Source: Leptidea sinapis (Eukaryota; Arthropoda; Insecta; Lepidoptera; Pieridae). From it: 64,000 bases of DNA. The notes under the pieces are model-generated. The model did not search any database. It was not told the origin of the DNA and worked only from the letters and a program-made list of their open reading frames with translations. The position numbers and the translations under genes were made by a program. The stretch lies in contig NC_066304.1 of NCBI RefSeq assembly GCF_905404315.1, forward strand, positions 8,060,001 through 8,124,000. The letters run 5' to 3'. Below, piece by piece: positions 43,785-55,904 of this stretch (within the stretch, counting starts at the first letter, position 1; each line of letters starts with the position of its first letter).

Positions 43785-45005
43785 GCTGATATTGGGGTGC
43801 ACCACATTAGAGCTCAGAAATTAGAGTACTGCGCATTACTGGGACTAAAATGTGGACTAGATAGAAGTTTTATGTCGCATAAGGAACGAGAAATTACTGT
43901 CGACAGCGAGTTTAGAAAAAAAAACACAAAGTAGTATTGTTTGCGGATGACACTTCACTCATATTAAAAATGAAAAGAGGCCAAGTTTTATATGACTAAG
44001 TAAACAATGCTCTATCTGACATAGTGTACTGGTTTAGCACCAATAACCTATCGTTAAATTGTTATAAAACCAAATATATTAAATTTACCGCGCCAAATGT
44101 CAAAAATGTGAATGCGAATATTTTATTAAACGGAGAGCTGGTAAAACCAGTGGAATCTGCTATATTTCTTGGCATTACCTTCTCTTGATTCCAAATTGCA
44201 ATGGGGCCCCATATTGAAGGATTGGCGAATAGGTTTAGTTCTGCAGCATATGCGGCTAAAAAAATTAGACAGTTAACTGACATAGATACGGCGCGAATAG
44301 GTAGTATACTTTAGTTATTTTCATAGTATTGTGTCCTATGGTATATTGGTATGGGGCAGTGCGCCCGATATTAATACCATCTTTGTGCTGCAGAAGAGGG
44401 CTATTCGCGCTATTTATAACCTAGGTCAAAGCTAAAGAATCATTAAGAGATATCTTTTAAGAAATAAACATTTTGACTGTTGCTTCTCAATATATTCTTG
44501 ATAATGTTCTATATTATATTTATAAGCACATTGAGAAATTCGCTAGAAACTGTGACAATCATTATGTTAACACGAGGAACAAACATAAACTTGTTATGCC
44601 TACTACTTGGTTAAGTCGAGTTAGTAAGTCTTTTATTGGGCGATGTATATGTTTTTACAACATGATACTAGAAAATGTACAAATGTGTTAGCACATTCAA
44701 AAGATCTGATATAAAACGTTTGTTGGTTCGTTGGTTTCAAATGGTCCGGACCATTTCATTTTATAAAAATAAAACAAAAAAAGGTAAAGGTTAATATAAC
44801 ATAAATGATTTTCTTAGTGATACCACAGACTGGCAATGTTACTGTTATTGTACGGTACTACATATATTGTAAGTAAATTAAGGAAAAAATAAGCCCGCTG
44901 AGTTTCTTGCGCCCGTTCTTCTCAGGACTGAGGCACACTATGAATAGGTAGTTTTTGACGTCAAGTAAGTGATTTTAAAACCTATTTTCAATAAAAATAT
45001 TTGAA
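43785..45005 (+). mobile_element. CR1/jockey-like retrotransposon, RT with FADD box
   Basis: VVLFADDTSLILKMKRGQ keeps both catalytic Asp residues. Then come YWFSTNNLSLNCYKTKYIKF, LDSKLQWGPHIEGLANR, YGILVWGSAPDINTIF and NKHKLVMPTTWLSRVSKSF. At least three frameshifts. The 3' end is CAATAAAAATATTTGAATTT. It carries more of the element than the copy at 19019-19990. Confidence 0.8.
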
Positions 45006-45012
45006 TTTGAAT

Positions 45013-45180
45013 TTATCAAGGGAAGCCGATATAGACTCAGGGATCTTCAAGCATAGAGTATACTCCCATCTTTACCGGCAATGCATCTCTTATCTCCTGG
45101 ATGCGGATGGTCATTGGCGACGGTCTCACCACTTCCCTCATCACATGCTTCTCTTGCCGGTATATAATAAAATATATGTA
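45013..45180 (+). mobile_element. R1-like 3' tail fragment
   Basis: AAGCCGATATAGACTCAGGG, then TAGAGTATACTCCCATCTTT, then CTCCTGGATGCGGATGGTC, ending in GGTATATAATAAAATA. A common lepidopteran element tail with the short coding end READIDSGIFKHRVYSHL. Confidence 0.5.
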
Positions 45181-45901
45181 TATCTGGAGGATATCACTAT
45201 TATATTTCCTCCTTAAAATTTACAGTTCAGATCCTATGTATCCCGAGTTGAAACCCAGGTTCGATACGCCTCTTATTTGCAGTCAGTCAGCTGCCGTTGT
45301 AAGTGACACATGGAACAAAAGTTATGATCTTTAATGCAACCGAATGATATTACAGTGTTTGGTATGAAATATCCTTGGCCTCTTAAATCACTTGATACTG
45401 CACAAGAGTATCAGAAATGCATCAAACCCTGCCCCAAGAGTATGATGGTAGCACCGATTGCTTTTACACATTTGGCGGCAAAAAAGGAACGCCTCGTGCT
45501 ATAGGAGCTGGTAATATTATAAAGTATAACTGGTAACTGGATAATCAAGGTCTCAAAGAATCATACCAATCATGAACATTTAATTTACATACACTGACTG
45601 ATGCCTCACAACATAATATCTTTGTGTAATGTATGTACAATCATAGGCATACTATTTAACTCTATCTTTTTCGAAAAGAAAATATAAAATTGATATTTCC
45701 GCACAACTAACAGGTTATGCGTATATGTATTTTCGTAACTCCTTCACTTAGTGTAATATGAAATGATTAATTTTTCGTTGACCATCCGGCATCTTGTTCA
45801 AACGGAAAGAAAATGTTTGAACACAGAATGAAACAAGAGTGCTGAATGAATTCATTAATGAACCCTACAACGATGAAAAATGAACAATTTGAACAGATAG
45901 T

Positions 45902-46303
45902 GACGGTTCACTCGGATCCAGTGATTTTGTCTCGAATCAAATGCATGCATGAATAATTTAAAAAATTATCAATGCCTTTGGAACGACAAGTTATTCCTAA
46001 TTCTCTCCACGCTATCAATACAATATAAATTCCAATAAATTTTTCTTGTTATCCCGTCGGCGGTCGCATTCACTAACACCACCATTAGGATAGCTTCTTT
46101 TTTGTTAGATCCTCGATGACACGATCACAAAATTGATGATTTCCAAAGAGAATTTAAACACTATGTTCAATAATTTCATTCGACGACTTATTAAAATAAA
46201 AAAGGTTGCGATGATCTTTTCTGTCATTCTAGCTTCGCCATGTCAACATGGATTGAAAGAAAATTGAAGCATTCTGAGTGACCAACGAGCCGAGTGAACC
46301 GTC
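45902..46303. mobile_element. Candidate MITE with perfect 14 bp inverted ends
   Basis: GACGGTTCACTCGG at 45902-45915 and its exact complement CCGAGTGAACCGTC at 46290-46303. The 402 bp between is AT-rich without genes. No clear target duplication. Confidence 0.45.
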
Positions 46304-46825
46304 TGATTCCACCTTAATTGCCACAAAAAACACTCAAGAATTTCCTCCATACTGGAAATGGATAAAAGCTCCATGAAACGTATTCCCGAGTAATAAATTA
46401 ATTATCAATAACATTTTATTCGCGTCGTAACTCGACTTTCAAAGTTGACGTGTTATGAGTAAATTTATTTTTACGACAATAAAATACGCCGGCCGATATA
46501 TTTTATAGAGGTGATATAATGTATGGAGGGGGGAAGGGGGACTGTCGGGCAGTGTTCACGTGAGGATGTCGTCCGCCTGGACACGTCATGTTATTTATTC
46601 AATGAGTTTGTAATACGAAAAGTCTATTTTACTCGCGAGCCGCGCTTGTCGACTATGGACTGTATACATTTTATATCAATCAAGCGTGGGGCTTCATCAT
46701 TCGTGGGGATTTATACCGACATGGCAAGAGGAAACTGTACGTGCACTCTGGTGTCCAACTTATGTACATATCATTATTACCTGCAGTTGAAGGTTCCGTT
46801 GTACTAGTTGCTGGATGAGTACCAT

Positions 46826-46960
46826 GTCCGCTTCTGCCATCAAGCAGTAGTATTAACGCACTATTTGTATATTGGACTTGAATGGCATTGCAGCTAGTGG
46901 AGGTACCTGGCTGATTAGACCTTACATCTTATATTTATCCCAGTTGAAGTAGATAAGCTG
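46826..46960 (+). repeat. Distant relative of family A
   Basis: CTTCTGCCATCAAGCAGTAG, GACTTGAATGGCATTGCAGC and TTAGACCTTACATCTTAT align with the middle of family A at perhaps 70 percent. Confidence 0.5.
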
Positions 46961-47504
46961 ACTGACGAGCCTGCACCTCAAGATCATTCCTATTGGAGTC
47001 ATACGCATGGGCGACCAGAGAGTTATAAACACGAAAAAGAAAAAAAAAAACTTTAAAAACAACAGTCAAATACTTTAGTAACAGTAAAATATCACATTTT
47101 ACATTAATTTAAATATTATGTCAACAGAAAATATTAAGACCTTTGAAATTATATAATTGACGTGATAGATATATTAATAATATAATCTAGCAATTCGCTA
47201 CAAATATGATAATATACAACATTGAAGAGTATGTTATGTAACAAAATGTCACCATAAAATGACCAACTACAGGTTGTCGCACATCGGGAACGTCAGTCCC
47301 GAAGGATCGGTAAATGATATGCGTGAGATTTAAAGTACTCTATGGTTTGTAAGCGAGCTGACTAGGGTACTTGGGACCCTCTTTATCATCAACCTCAAAT
47401 AGAAGATGTTCACAATAACTCTATTTAACTATTAATGGTTACTTGGTGGCACTGATCACTCCATTTATAAGCTGATACCTTACGGGCGCACGTTAAATTT
47501 CTTA

Positions 47505-47680
47505 GGGCGGTTTGCCTGTCACGCGGAATTTGCAACCTACTATTTTATACACTTGTTTACTATCACGCGTGTTGCACGAGCACAGATCGCAGTTTGGTTG
47601 CAGGTGGGACGTCTTGCTTGTGGGCAGGAGCATTCGGAGTAAATGCATACGGACTAGCAGGACTGATGGGAAAACCGCCC
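47505..47680. mobile_element. PIF/Harbinger-type MITE, 176 bp, TTA duplication
   Basis: The ends GGGCGGTTTGCC and (reversed) GGGCGGTTTTCC are flanked on both sides by TTA (47502-47504 and 47681-47683). TTA target duplication and GGG-start inverted repeats fit PIF/Harbinger. No transposase. Confidence 0.75.
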
Positions 47681-47988
47681 TTACCAATATCTTGAATGGA
47701 GAGGTCAGCGACTCTTACATGAATTTAAGTCAAATTAGAGTATAGATAGTAAATGTCCAGTTGGGTGTCTCCTTGCCTTGCGTTTTTCATACGTCTATGG
47801 CATTTCTCTTCTAAATGGGTCTGGGACTTTCAATATGTGATTTTAAAGTCCAATTTTAAATTAAACTATGTATTTGAATTTTAATTTATTCAATGTCATC
47901 TATCTTCTTTCCCTAATTTTGTTGTCACTTTATTTATATCATTCGATTCATAAAATAAGGGGACAGACTGTTCCACGGACCCAATTCT

Positions 47989-48300
47989 GAAGCTGGTTTG
48001 TTGTGTCTAACAGTTAACTAGTAAATTGGAATTAACATGGTTTACGATCCAAATGGACTATAAATTTGTAGCATCTTGGTTATCATTTAGGTAATGCTTT
48101 ATCTCATTATTAATCAAGACAATAATGATAAAACTGAAGCACAAACGAAAGTTTCCAATGATCTTAAATCAGAATTCGAGTTCAATCAAATTCAAGCAAA
48201 ATTCATCACAATGAACGAGATCTTTATGTGAATACAAAATAAACACAATAAGATGCGCTTTTTATTTTTATTTGCACTCAATTGCACTTTAACGATAAAT
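47989..48300. repeat. Duplicated block, copy 1
   Basis: GGTTTGTTGTGTCTAA, TTTACGATCCAAATGGACTA, AATCAAGACAATAATGATAA and AACGAAAGTTTCCAATGATC occur in the same order at 53690-54060. The gaps between blocks differ, so this is an older direct duplication or an unnamed dispersed repeat. Confidence 0.7.
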
Positions 48301-48340
48301 GCATGCGATAGATAATTTCCGTCGCTATAAATATCTATCA

Positions 48341-48689
48341 CTAGCTGTGCCCCGCGGTTTCAACCGCGTTTTTCTCGTTTCCGTGGAAATACCGAGATAA
48401 AATATTGCCTATATTATAGCCTGTACATCATTTTGTTCTATTGTCAATAGTTTTTGCAGCGCACGCAAAAATAGGTTTTCTATTTTACACCTTGTGATAC
48501 AAAATAGCAATTTTATTACGGATCCCTAATTTTGAAAAAAAAAACATAGCCTATAGTCTTCCTCGATAAATGGACTACCCAACACTGAAAGAATCATTCA
48601 AATCGGACTAGTAGTACCAGAGATTAGCGCGTTCAAACAAACAAACAAACAAACAAACAAACACTGCAGCTTTATAACATTAGTATAGA
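48341..48689 (-). mobile_element. Complete non-autonomous Helitron
   Basis: On the minus strand, host A, then TCTATACTAATGTTATAAAG at the 5' end. The 3' end has the hairpin CGCGGTTGAAACCGCG, then GGGCACAGCTAG, then host T. Hairpin plus CTAG between A and T is textbook. A (TTTG)n tract lies near its 5' end. Confidence 0.85.
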
Positions 48690-48810
48690 TTGTTCTATCT
48701 ATTTCCATTGAACATTCTGTGCAAAAAATACTTAAATAGCTTAACATAGCATCGCTCGAGTGAGCAAGCTGCTGAAATAGAACAAGGTATTTACCAAGTG
48801 TGCAGTGTGA

Positions 48811-49016
48811 GTGTAGACCGGGCACTCCGGCACTCGAGGACGGAGTCCGGACGGCACTCGTCAACGAATCACCGTAAAATCTTTCCGGCGCTGCCTTCCG
48901 TCCTGTACTTACTTTTTCCCGTTCTCGACTATATAAATGTTTTGTGTTATTTAATCATCATAAACTCTGTTCTCAGAAATTATATTCTAACTTAAGTAAT
49001 TAAACTTAGGCTGTAC
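48811..49016 (+). mobile_element. Possible solo LTR
   Basis: TGTAGACCGGGC to GGCTGTACA, GC-rich first half, ACTATATAAATG (TATA) near 48929, no clear AATAAA. TG...CA ends without a proven target duplication. Weak call. Confidence 0.25.
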
Positions 49017-49439
49017 ATAACATTATAGATTTGCACTGGGTCCACAGTCCGACCGGAATGTATTAAAATATTTGTAGCTGACTGTGTGTGCATAGACTAG
49101 TCTATTTAACATTGGAAGTAATTGTACTTGGCTTAAGATAATCTAATAGTACACATAGTAAATTCTATTGAAATAAGTAATTTGACTCTATTGTACGCGT
49201 GTCTAAGATTTACATTAATTTTTGGTCATTTACAAATTGGACCCTAAAGTTGTCAGAAAATGGTGTCATAATAATTGGTGGCTTAAAAAGATTGAAATAC
49301 TCAATTGTTAACGCCTTATAACAGTTTTGATCAAATCAATGAAACCGATAAGGTCTCCGATGTGAAAGTCAGGCGTTAATTTTGTAAGTGTTGCTACTTT
49401 TTAATCCCGAAAGGACAAGATAAGTCAAGAAAAGTGTAA

Positions 49440-49640
49440 GGTGGACATCATCCTGCGTCAGTCATCGTTTGGTGGAGGGTTTTTATCAAGAAAACACAAA
49501 GCTTCATTTTTGTGAGAAAGGAGTTGAGAATTCAGCCGAAGTGTATCAAGAGATTGTTTTAGAACATGTTACGGAATCTATTAGTAATACGATTTTTGGC
49601 TGGTAAACGTTCCGGATTTTTAAAAAGCTGAAGATTGGCC
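49440..49640 (+). mobile_element. maT transposase fragment
   Basis: Shifted frames give SFGGGF, KHKASFL and then VPDF and KAEDWPSSSPSLNP, matching the catalytic C-terminal part of maT elements (SSPDLNP with Asp changed to Ser). Unlike the copy at 15709-17140, it keeps this motif region. Confidence 0.6.
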
Positions 49641-49744
49641 CTCGTCCAGCCCAAGTCTGAACCCCAAGGTCTTGGTCAGTTTTAGAAGACATAGGTTGTT
49701 CTAAACGACACGCCGATATCTCAAGAACAAGCAGTGACTAAATA

Positions 49745-49830
49745 TCCCATATCAGACGCCAGAGGTCGTGGGTTCCAGTCTCGCATCGTTCATAAAATTT
49801 TGTTTTCACATTTTATTTGTGTAAATATCC
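49745..49830 (+). mobile_element. SINE fragment (B-box half)
   Basis: GTCGTGGGTTCCAGTCTCGC then ATCGTTCATAAAATTTTG; same family as the cloverleaf-like head at 53213-53283 and the fragment at 53350-53410. Confidence 0.55.
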
Positions 49831-50239
49831 CATTTTAACAGTGCGTAAATAGTTAAATTCGTTGTCGGATACATTCAAGAACTGCACTGTAGCTAATAGA
49901 ATTTCATTTTAAGCTACTGCTGAGACCTTAATAAATAAATATATATGAGTTTTATTAAGTAATGAAAAATAAAAGCATTTTTATTTGTAAAAAAAACTTA
50001 TAGCCAGACTTAAAAGACACCACTAAACAAAGTATTTCAAAGTTTTCAAAGCAATTAGGTATATATTAGGTTGACTTTCAAAGTTGCAATAACTTTTTAA
50101 GAACTCAGATATACTTTCAAAATAAAAAAGAACAAAAATAGTTCATTACAATTTACCATTGAGCTCTTTGTTTTTTATTTTACTTTTATATGTTTTGTTT
50201 ATGTTTTCAAATTTTTTCTTGATCAATGAGTCTTGTTAC

Positions 50240-50430
50240 AAAAGCTTAAATAGACAAGAGCCGACAGCAATAAGAACTTTTGTAAAAAGCCGTTGTTCCA
50301 GTTCTCCTGAGGGACGTCTTGATTGTCCTCTTGTTATACATTCCAAGGAGCAATGTCTGGCCTGTATCGTTGATGCATCATCAGTTCTAATGTTTGAGCC
50401 TTCAGAACTCGTAATATACAAAGCATAGTG
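50240..50430 (+). pseudogene. Cys-rich frame resembling a transferrin N-lobe segment
   Basis: The open frame reads RCSSSPEGRLDCPLVIHSKE, QCLACIVDASSVLMFEPSEL and stops at TAG (50426). Spacing of the three Cys blocks and the ADFVxFEPEEL-like end are reminiscent of insect transferrin-type lobes. No neighbouring exons were found and splice sites are poor (a GTAATA donor is possible). Could be an isolated exon, a remnant or coincidence. Confidence 0.3.
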
Positions 50431-50702
50431 GTGACAATATTATATACAGCCAATACTAAGTTATTTTTTTAATAATATTTATAAGTCGTTTTTGGTGATC
50501 AACTATATATATCTATCTTTTGCACTTAGCTCATACAAATGCCTAATACAATTTGCTGACAAGTATATTTTTTCCAGTTTCAATCAGTCGAATTTATTAC
50601 ATATTCGTTTCTTAGTCTTATTACACGAGAATTCGCCGCAGAAATGATCCACGTCTTAATTAACTGAACCAGGAATACACAGCGCTGCGAGATGGAGCTT
50701 CA

Positions 50703-50747
50703 TTGCCAGAGACTTCAAATGGAAATGCCATTTGAAGTCTCTGGCAA
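50703..50747. repeat. Perfect 20 bp hairpin, 5 nt loop
   Basis: TTGCCAGAGACTTCAAATGG, loop AAATG, then its exact complement. No mismatches, so recent in origin or maintained. Confidence 0.9.
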
Positions 50748-51119
50748 ATTTCTTATTGACTCAAGGGCGCACCCTACCTCAAATTGCTCCCACAGGGAAA
50801 ATCAAGCAAATACAAATGACATTCGCACAAACGAAAATATAACCTATTCTCGACGTGTTCCATTTTCAATTTAAACAAATACCGTAATTGTTTTTCAAAT
50901 AGTTGAACTTAATGCAAATGACTAATACTGAAACTTATGTCTGACCCAGGTACCTACGCTATACCATATGACCTTGACATTGTTTATTCATTCATTTTAA
51001 AAGTTTTTAATTAAGTAAAAGATAATATATTGTGACATCTACCGGTTGATAATTTAAAACTAAATAAAAAACGATAGTTGCCCCTATTAAATTTAGCAAA
51101 TAATTACATAAATATTTGT

Positions 51120-51300
51120 TAAGGGCCGAGTTAGGTTCTATCGTCTATCTGGCTACTGTTGGTAGTATCCTGCCCAGTCCCGTCCGGCGGTCTGGATGCG
51201 GTGCTCTTCCAGCTGCGCCAGGAAGTGGGAAGCGCCCGAAGTGGAGTGACGTCCTCAAGAACACAAACACCAAATCAGGTTCAGCGTCAGCGGTGACTTA
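51120..51300 (+). other. GC-rich island, possible exon, unassigned
   Basis: About 180 bp of GC-rich sequence in AT-rich surroundings, open in one + frame (RRSGCGALPAAPGSGKRPKW). No trustworthy splice pair or family match. Listed so that a reader can test it. Confidence 0.25.
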
Positions 51301-51716
51301 GAACCTGGAATTATAAACCAGCGATTAGCGGCCCATTTCGTACATTTAGTTCCTTTTTTCCAGAACACGGATCCCGCAAGCCCAGTATAACAATCGCACA
51401 TATCGACAATTCGATAATTGCGTAAGTAGACCTACTTGGTGTACAGTGGTGAGATTGTCGACGTTGCAAAGCAGAACGAAGTTTACAAATGATAATGAAA
51501 ACCACTATATGATAATAAATTAAAACATTACTATTCTAATTATTTAATGAAAACGTTGAGGTTAATAATAAGTTTGCATAGAAAGCTGTAATCAAAGTGA
51601 TTTTTACTTTTTAAAACAATTAACAATGTGTATCGAATGTTCTACAGATAAGATACATTAAAATTATGTGTTATTCAATACTCACCTTAGAGCGAGATTC
51701 ATCCAAGATACACCAT

Positions 51717-51890
51717 AAAACGAGACGAGTAGAACGTCTAGCTGATGGTAATTGATACGCCCTTCCCATTACAATGCAGAACCGCTCAGGATTCTTGAAA
51801 AAACCTCAAACATTCTGAGCAGCACTACAATTGCGCTCGTCACTTTGAGACATAAGATGTTAAGTCTCATTTGTCCAGTAATTACACTTG
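51717..51890 (-). repeat. Family A repeat, copy 7 (partial)
   Basis: ACGTCTAGCTGATGGTAATT to AGTCTCATTTGTCCAGTAA; only the 3' half of the unit is present. Confidence 0.75.
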
Positions 51891-52535
51891 TTTAATAGAT
51901 ATATTCACAAAGTTTAGCTGATATTATTATGCTGTGAGATAATTGTCAATTATTGTTCACTGGTGGTTCGGTATAAAATAAGAGGATGCAAGCGAAACAA
52001 AAATAGGAATGAATAAAATAAGTAAATCAATAAACATTGGAAGAATTCTGTTGTTCATTCAATCGAACAACTCAGCTATTTACAACTTTAATTAATTTAA
52101 ACAGGAACGTACAAGCCGACATAAACGCAACAGCGCGCCCGCTTTTTATTGCTCTGCAAATGAAAACAACCGACAACCAAAACTCAATTTATTTCGAGCG
52201 GAACCGAGTGTAATTGTAAGTTTCACGAAAAAACTTTATTGCCTTGCTAATTCCGAGTCACTTGACATAAATCTTTGTGGTTCCTCGACAGCCTTCCGCC
52301 CTTGACTCTCCCCCCACGAGCGACCGCCTGCACTAAATACACGTGTACATATTCTGTTCTTTATAAGAATATTAGACACCTAATGAAAGGGTGCACAAAT
52401 GATGTGGCACAGTTATTGCTATCGGCTGAATAATAGAGGTTAAAGTATGAAATTGCCGTTTTATTTTAATAGGTATTTATGTACTTATTTTTTTTTAAAT
52501 ATCTAACATTTGAGTATCGACTTTTAGTTATTTTT

Positions 52536-53195
52536 TTTATTCAGCAACAATTTTGAATACGAGTTCCGACGCGGAACTAACGCGGCAGAAACAGCTCGCA
52601 ATACCAATGTTGCGTTTGGAGAGGGGACTGCTAATGAACGCACCCTTCAATTTTGGTTTGAACTCTTTCGTGATGGAACTTGACTGATCTGCAGAAAGAA
52701 TCGCGTATTGAAACTTGTGTTGGCTTGTTGAATTGATACAGAAATGAAGCAATATTGGATCGAATTGTGACATGTAATGAAAAGTGGATTCTTTACGATA
52801 ACTGTAAGCGAAAAATGTAATGGCTGACCCCAGGTCAAACGCTGGAACTGTGTCCAAAAGCGAAGCTTATCAATAAAAAGGTTTTTATAAAACTGTTTGG
52901 TGGTCTCAGCATGGTTATGTTAGTCACTATAGCTTTCTCCGATCTGGAGAAGCAATAACGGCAGATGTCTACTGTGCCGAACTCCGAACAATGATAGCAA
53001 AACTAGCAGTCAAATAGACAGACTCATGAATCGATCTTCACCATTGTTGCTCCACGATAATGCTGGACCTCATACAGCACGAGAAACCATTTCAACTCTA
53101 AAGAAATTGCAAATAGAAACCATTCGTCACCCTCCGTATTCGCCAGACCTTGCCCCAACGGACTACCATTTTTATCGTTCATAATTTTCTACGTG
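52536..53195 (+). mobile_element. Mariner (DD34D-type) transposase pseudogene
   Basis: Pieces in order: NNFEYEFRRGTNAAETARN and ANERTLQFWFELFRDGT (helix-turn-helix part). Then KSGFF/CNGxPQVKRW in shifted frames, then MNRSSPLLLHDNAGPHTARE (catalytic HDNAxPH) and IRHPPYSPDLAPTDYHF (SPDLxPxDYHxF). There is an internal deletion between the N-terminal and catalytic parts and several stops. A SINE follows where the end of the transposase should be. Confidence 0.8.
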
Positions 53196-53300
53196 TGTTC
53201 AAAAATAATGAACGATGCGGGACTCAAACCCGCGCCTTTCGGGTTCCGTCCGAGGGCTCTTACCAATTAAACCAACCGTTCGAGTGATGCATGGATCATA
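53196..53300 (-). mobile_element. tRNA-derived SINE head with near-complete cloverleaf
   Basis: Minus strand: GAACGGT and ATCGTTC can form a 7 bp acceptor stem. TGGTTTAATTGGTAAGAG is an A box and GCGGGTTTGAGTCCCGC a perfect T arm. The anticodon loop would lack U33, so I call it a SINE head, not a tRNA gene. Related body pieces are at 49760 and 53350. Confidence 0.6.
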
Positions 53301-53689
53301 AATCATGGTATGTCTTGTTCAACTCTCAAGTTGTGGTTCTAGACTTCTTCATGCGAGTCCCGCATCATTCATAAATTTTAGTTACAAATTTAATTTGTAT
53401 AATTAATTCGAGAAGTGAGGGATATCCCTGATACTGAGTGATGTGTTCATCATAAAGTAAGACTCATTGTTTGTTAAATATAACATGATGTTGATGTTCC
53501 GTAAATAAATAAAAATATCACTTTATAATAAAAAATAAAAAGAGATATTCACGACCCTTACATTTCTGAACGCTGGTATATCGCCCCATAGGAATCTAAC
53601 GAATATATCAGCTCCAGCTTAAAACAAATATACGCAATTATTTGTAAAATTTCGATACATAAAATTATGGATAAGTAATTTATCATAAC

Positions 53690-54060
53690 AGTGGTTTGTT
53701 GTGTCTAATTGGAATGAACATTGTTTACGATCCAAATGGACTATAAATTTAGAGCGTCGTGGTTACGTCGTGTAGAAAATATGTTCAACGAGATTGTTGT
53801 TATAATTATTAAGAAAATGCTTTATCTCATTAATAATCAAGACAATAATGATAAAACTGAAGCTCAAACGAAAGTTTCCAATGATCTTAAATCAGAATAA
53901 GAATTCGAGTATTGACTGAAGTTTTACTATCCCATCATAGTTAAGTACACTAATAGCCCAATCTATCACAATGAGCGTCACATACAGAGATACAGAAACA
54001 ATACAATTCCGTGCGTTTCTTTATTTTCATTTCACACTTAGTTGCACTTTATAGTTACAC
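53690..54060. repeat. Duplicated block, copy 2
   Basis: Direct-orientation partner of 47989-48300, 5.7 kb away, with an extra ~45 bp (GTTACGTCGTGTAGAAAATA region) in the middle. Confidence 0.7.
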
Positions 54061-54069
54061 TGATAATAG

Positions 54070-55890
54070 CTCTAACCTTAAAATAAATAATAAGTAGAAG
54101 TATAATAATATAGTTTTAAACCTCTGTGTTTAATGTACTTGTAACGCTATATTGCATTCATAATACTATAATAGTAATTAAGAAATGTTCATTACAAAGC
54201 CCAACCTCTCTATAGACCAATTTTGTAGTGATTCTAAAACAATTTTCTGTTTCATGTGAAATAAAAGTGAAATAGCTGGAAATGATCGAAAAAACAAAAA
54301 TAAACGCGTTTGAAATTAAAAGGTTTTTTCAACTTTAATTAAAAATATTTATAGCAATATTAGTTGTAAACCGTTATTTTAAACTTACCTTAAAATTTGG
54401 AACGGTTGAAACAAAAATTATCCTTTGAAAATACTATCAAATCATTGCCAAATCTCGCTCGACATTATTCTCCCCGCCACCCACGCAGGTAGGATTCGTA
54501 ATGATTATGGTTCATTATTTAAGACAGGATTTTTGCAGGAAAAAAAATCATTGTACAAACACTACTAATTGTCAATCTCAAATAAGAAGTAGTTGGATCA
54601 ATCTAAAAACAAATCTTTCAATGGCTATAATTGCATTGCATTAATTGTGTGCATGCGAAGTCCTAAAATCAATACCGATGAATGGTTTTGATTATTTACT
54701 GAACGCATTACTATTGGTGTTTCATATGTTCAAAATGATGTAGTATTACTTTTTACATTAACATTTACATCACATTACATTTTTAATATCAGATACAGTT
54801 TTTTAGGTGGTGTAAAATAATATAATTTGTACGAACAAGTTGTGGGAGAGGGGTGACAGTCTCCAAATAAAAACGGTCGGGAAATTGCAATTTAAAAAGT
54901 TTTATTGTTTGTCCATTTACTCCGATCCATCCCGTACCGTATTATAATTTATGGAGCTGCTTTATTTTGTTTTCTTAAATAACAAATAAAGTCATCAGAT
55001 CTTTATAACTGTAATTTGAACATCTCATACAATAGACATTTATCACGATCAGTCTTTGCTTGTCTTATTAAACTTTCTTTTGTGAGATATCTTCTTTCGT
55101 GCTGTGCACATCATAGATGTACCTAATCTATTCTTCTTACGAATGGACGGCTTCGATATGCTGATGGTACAGGCCGTGCTTCGTTGGCATTCTTCATTTT
55201 TCATATTTCGTTTGAATGAAAATTCATACTTCGTTTCTTATCATTGATTCTTCAGTTTTTTAATTTTATTAATGGCTGACACTAATGATGCTTTTTTTAG
55301 CGTTTTTGTCTGTCTGTCTGCTTAATTGTAGTTCATCAACAGCTTGATAGATCTTGATGAATTTCGTTAACTGTTTCGGTAGAACATATTGTATAACGTA
55401 GTCATATCCATATAAGATTATCTTAAATCAATATAGATTTAATCAGTATAGCTGAATGGTTCGCGTCCAACCGAAGTGAGTCTATCATACTGGTAAGGCG
55501 TGGGCTGTCTTCATTGGCCGCTTCTCTAGAGCGTGTATCGGTGACCTTGATATGACAGAAAATAATTTGGACGGCACTCGGCAGAGCCTAACCTGGATTA
55601 AGACAAATAATACATTTTGTCTTCAATAGATTCATTTTGGAACTCCACACAGATAATGTGTAGGCATAAACTACTATATTTTCAATACTAAAGTTAGGTA
55701 GAGAAAGGGTGTCATTTTATAACATATCATAATATTATACCATGTAATAAACAAATACATGAAACAGATGCAGTTGTTCGCTCACTAGACCGAGAACAAC
55801 TGACGTCTAAGAATACAGTTACGAGAAGATTAATAAAATGAATAACAATTGCAATATAATATAGTGTGATGTTGTTTTAATTTTAATATT
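54070..55890. other. Unassigned AT-rich stretch
   Basis: I find no exon, RNA gene or recognisable transposon here. Simple AT-rich sequence with a CTGTCTGTCTG tract near 55308. Confidence 0.35.
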
Positions 55891-55904
55891 ACAACCATTA
55901 TTAC

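Noticed and set aside
52537..52857. Minus-strand frame of 106 codons
   Set aside because: It is antisense to the mariner transposase remnant, whose motifs are on the plus strand.
53213..53283. A functional tRNA gene on the minus strand
   Set aside because: The cloverleaf is nearly complete, but the anticodon loop lacks U33, a Ser-type anticodon would need a long variable arm, and body fragments of the same sequence occur elsewhere, so it is a SINE head.
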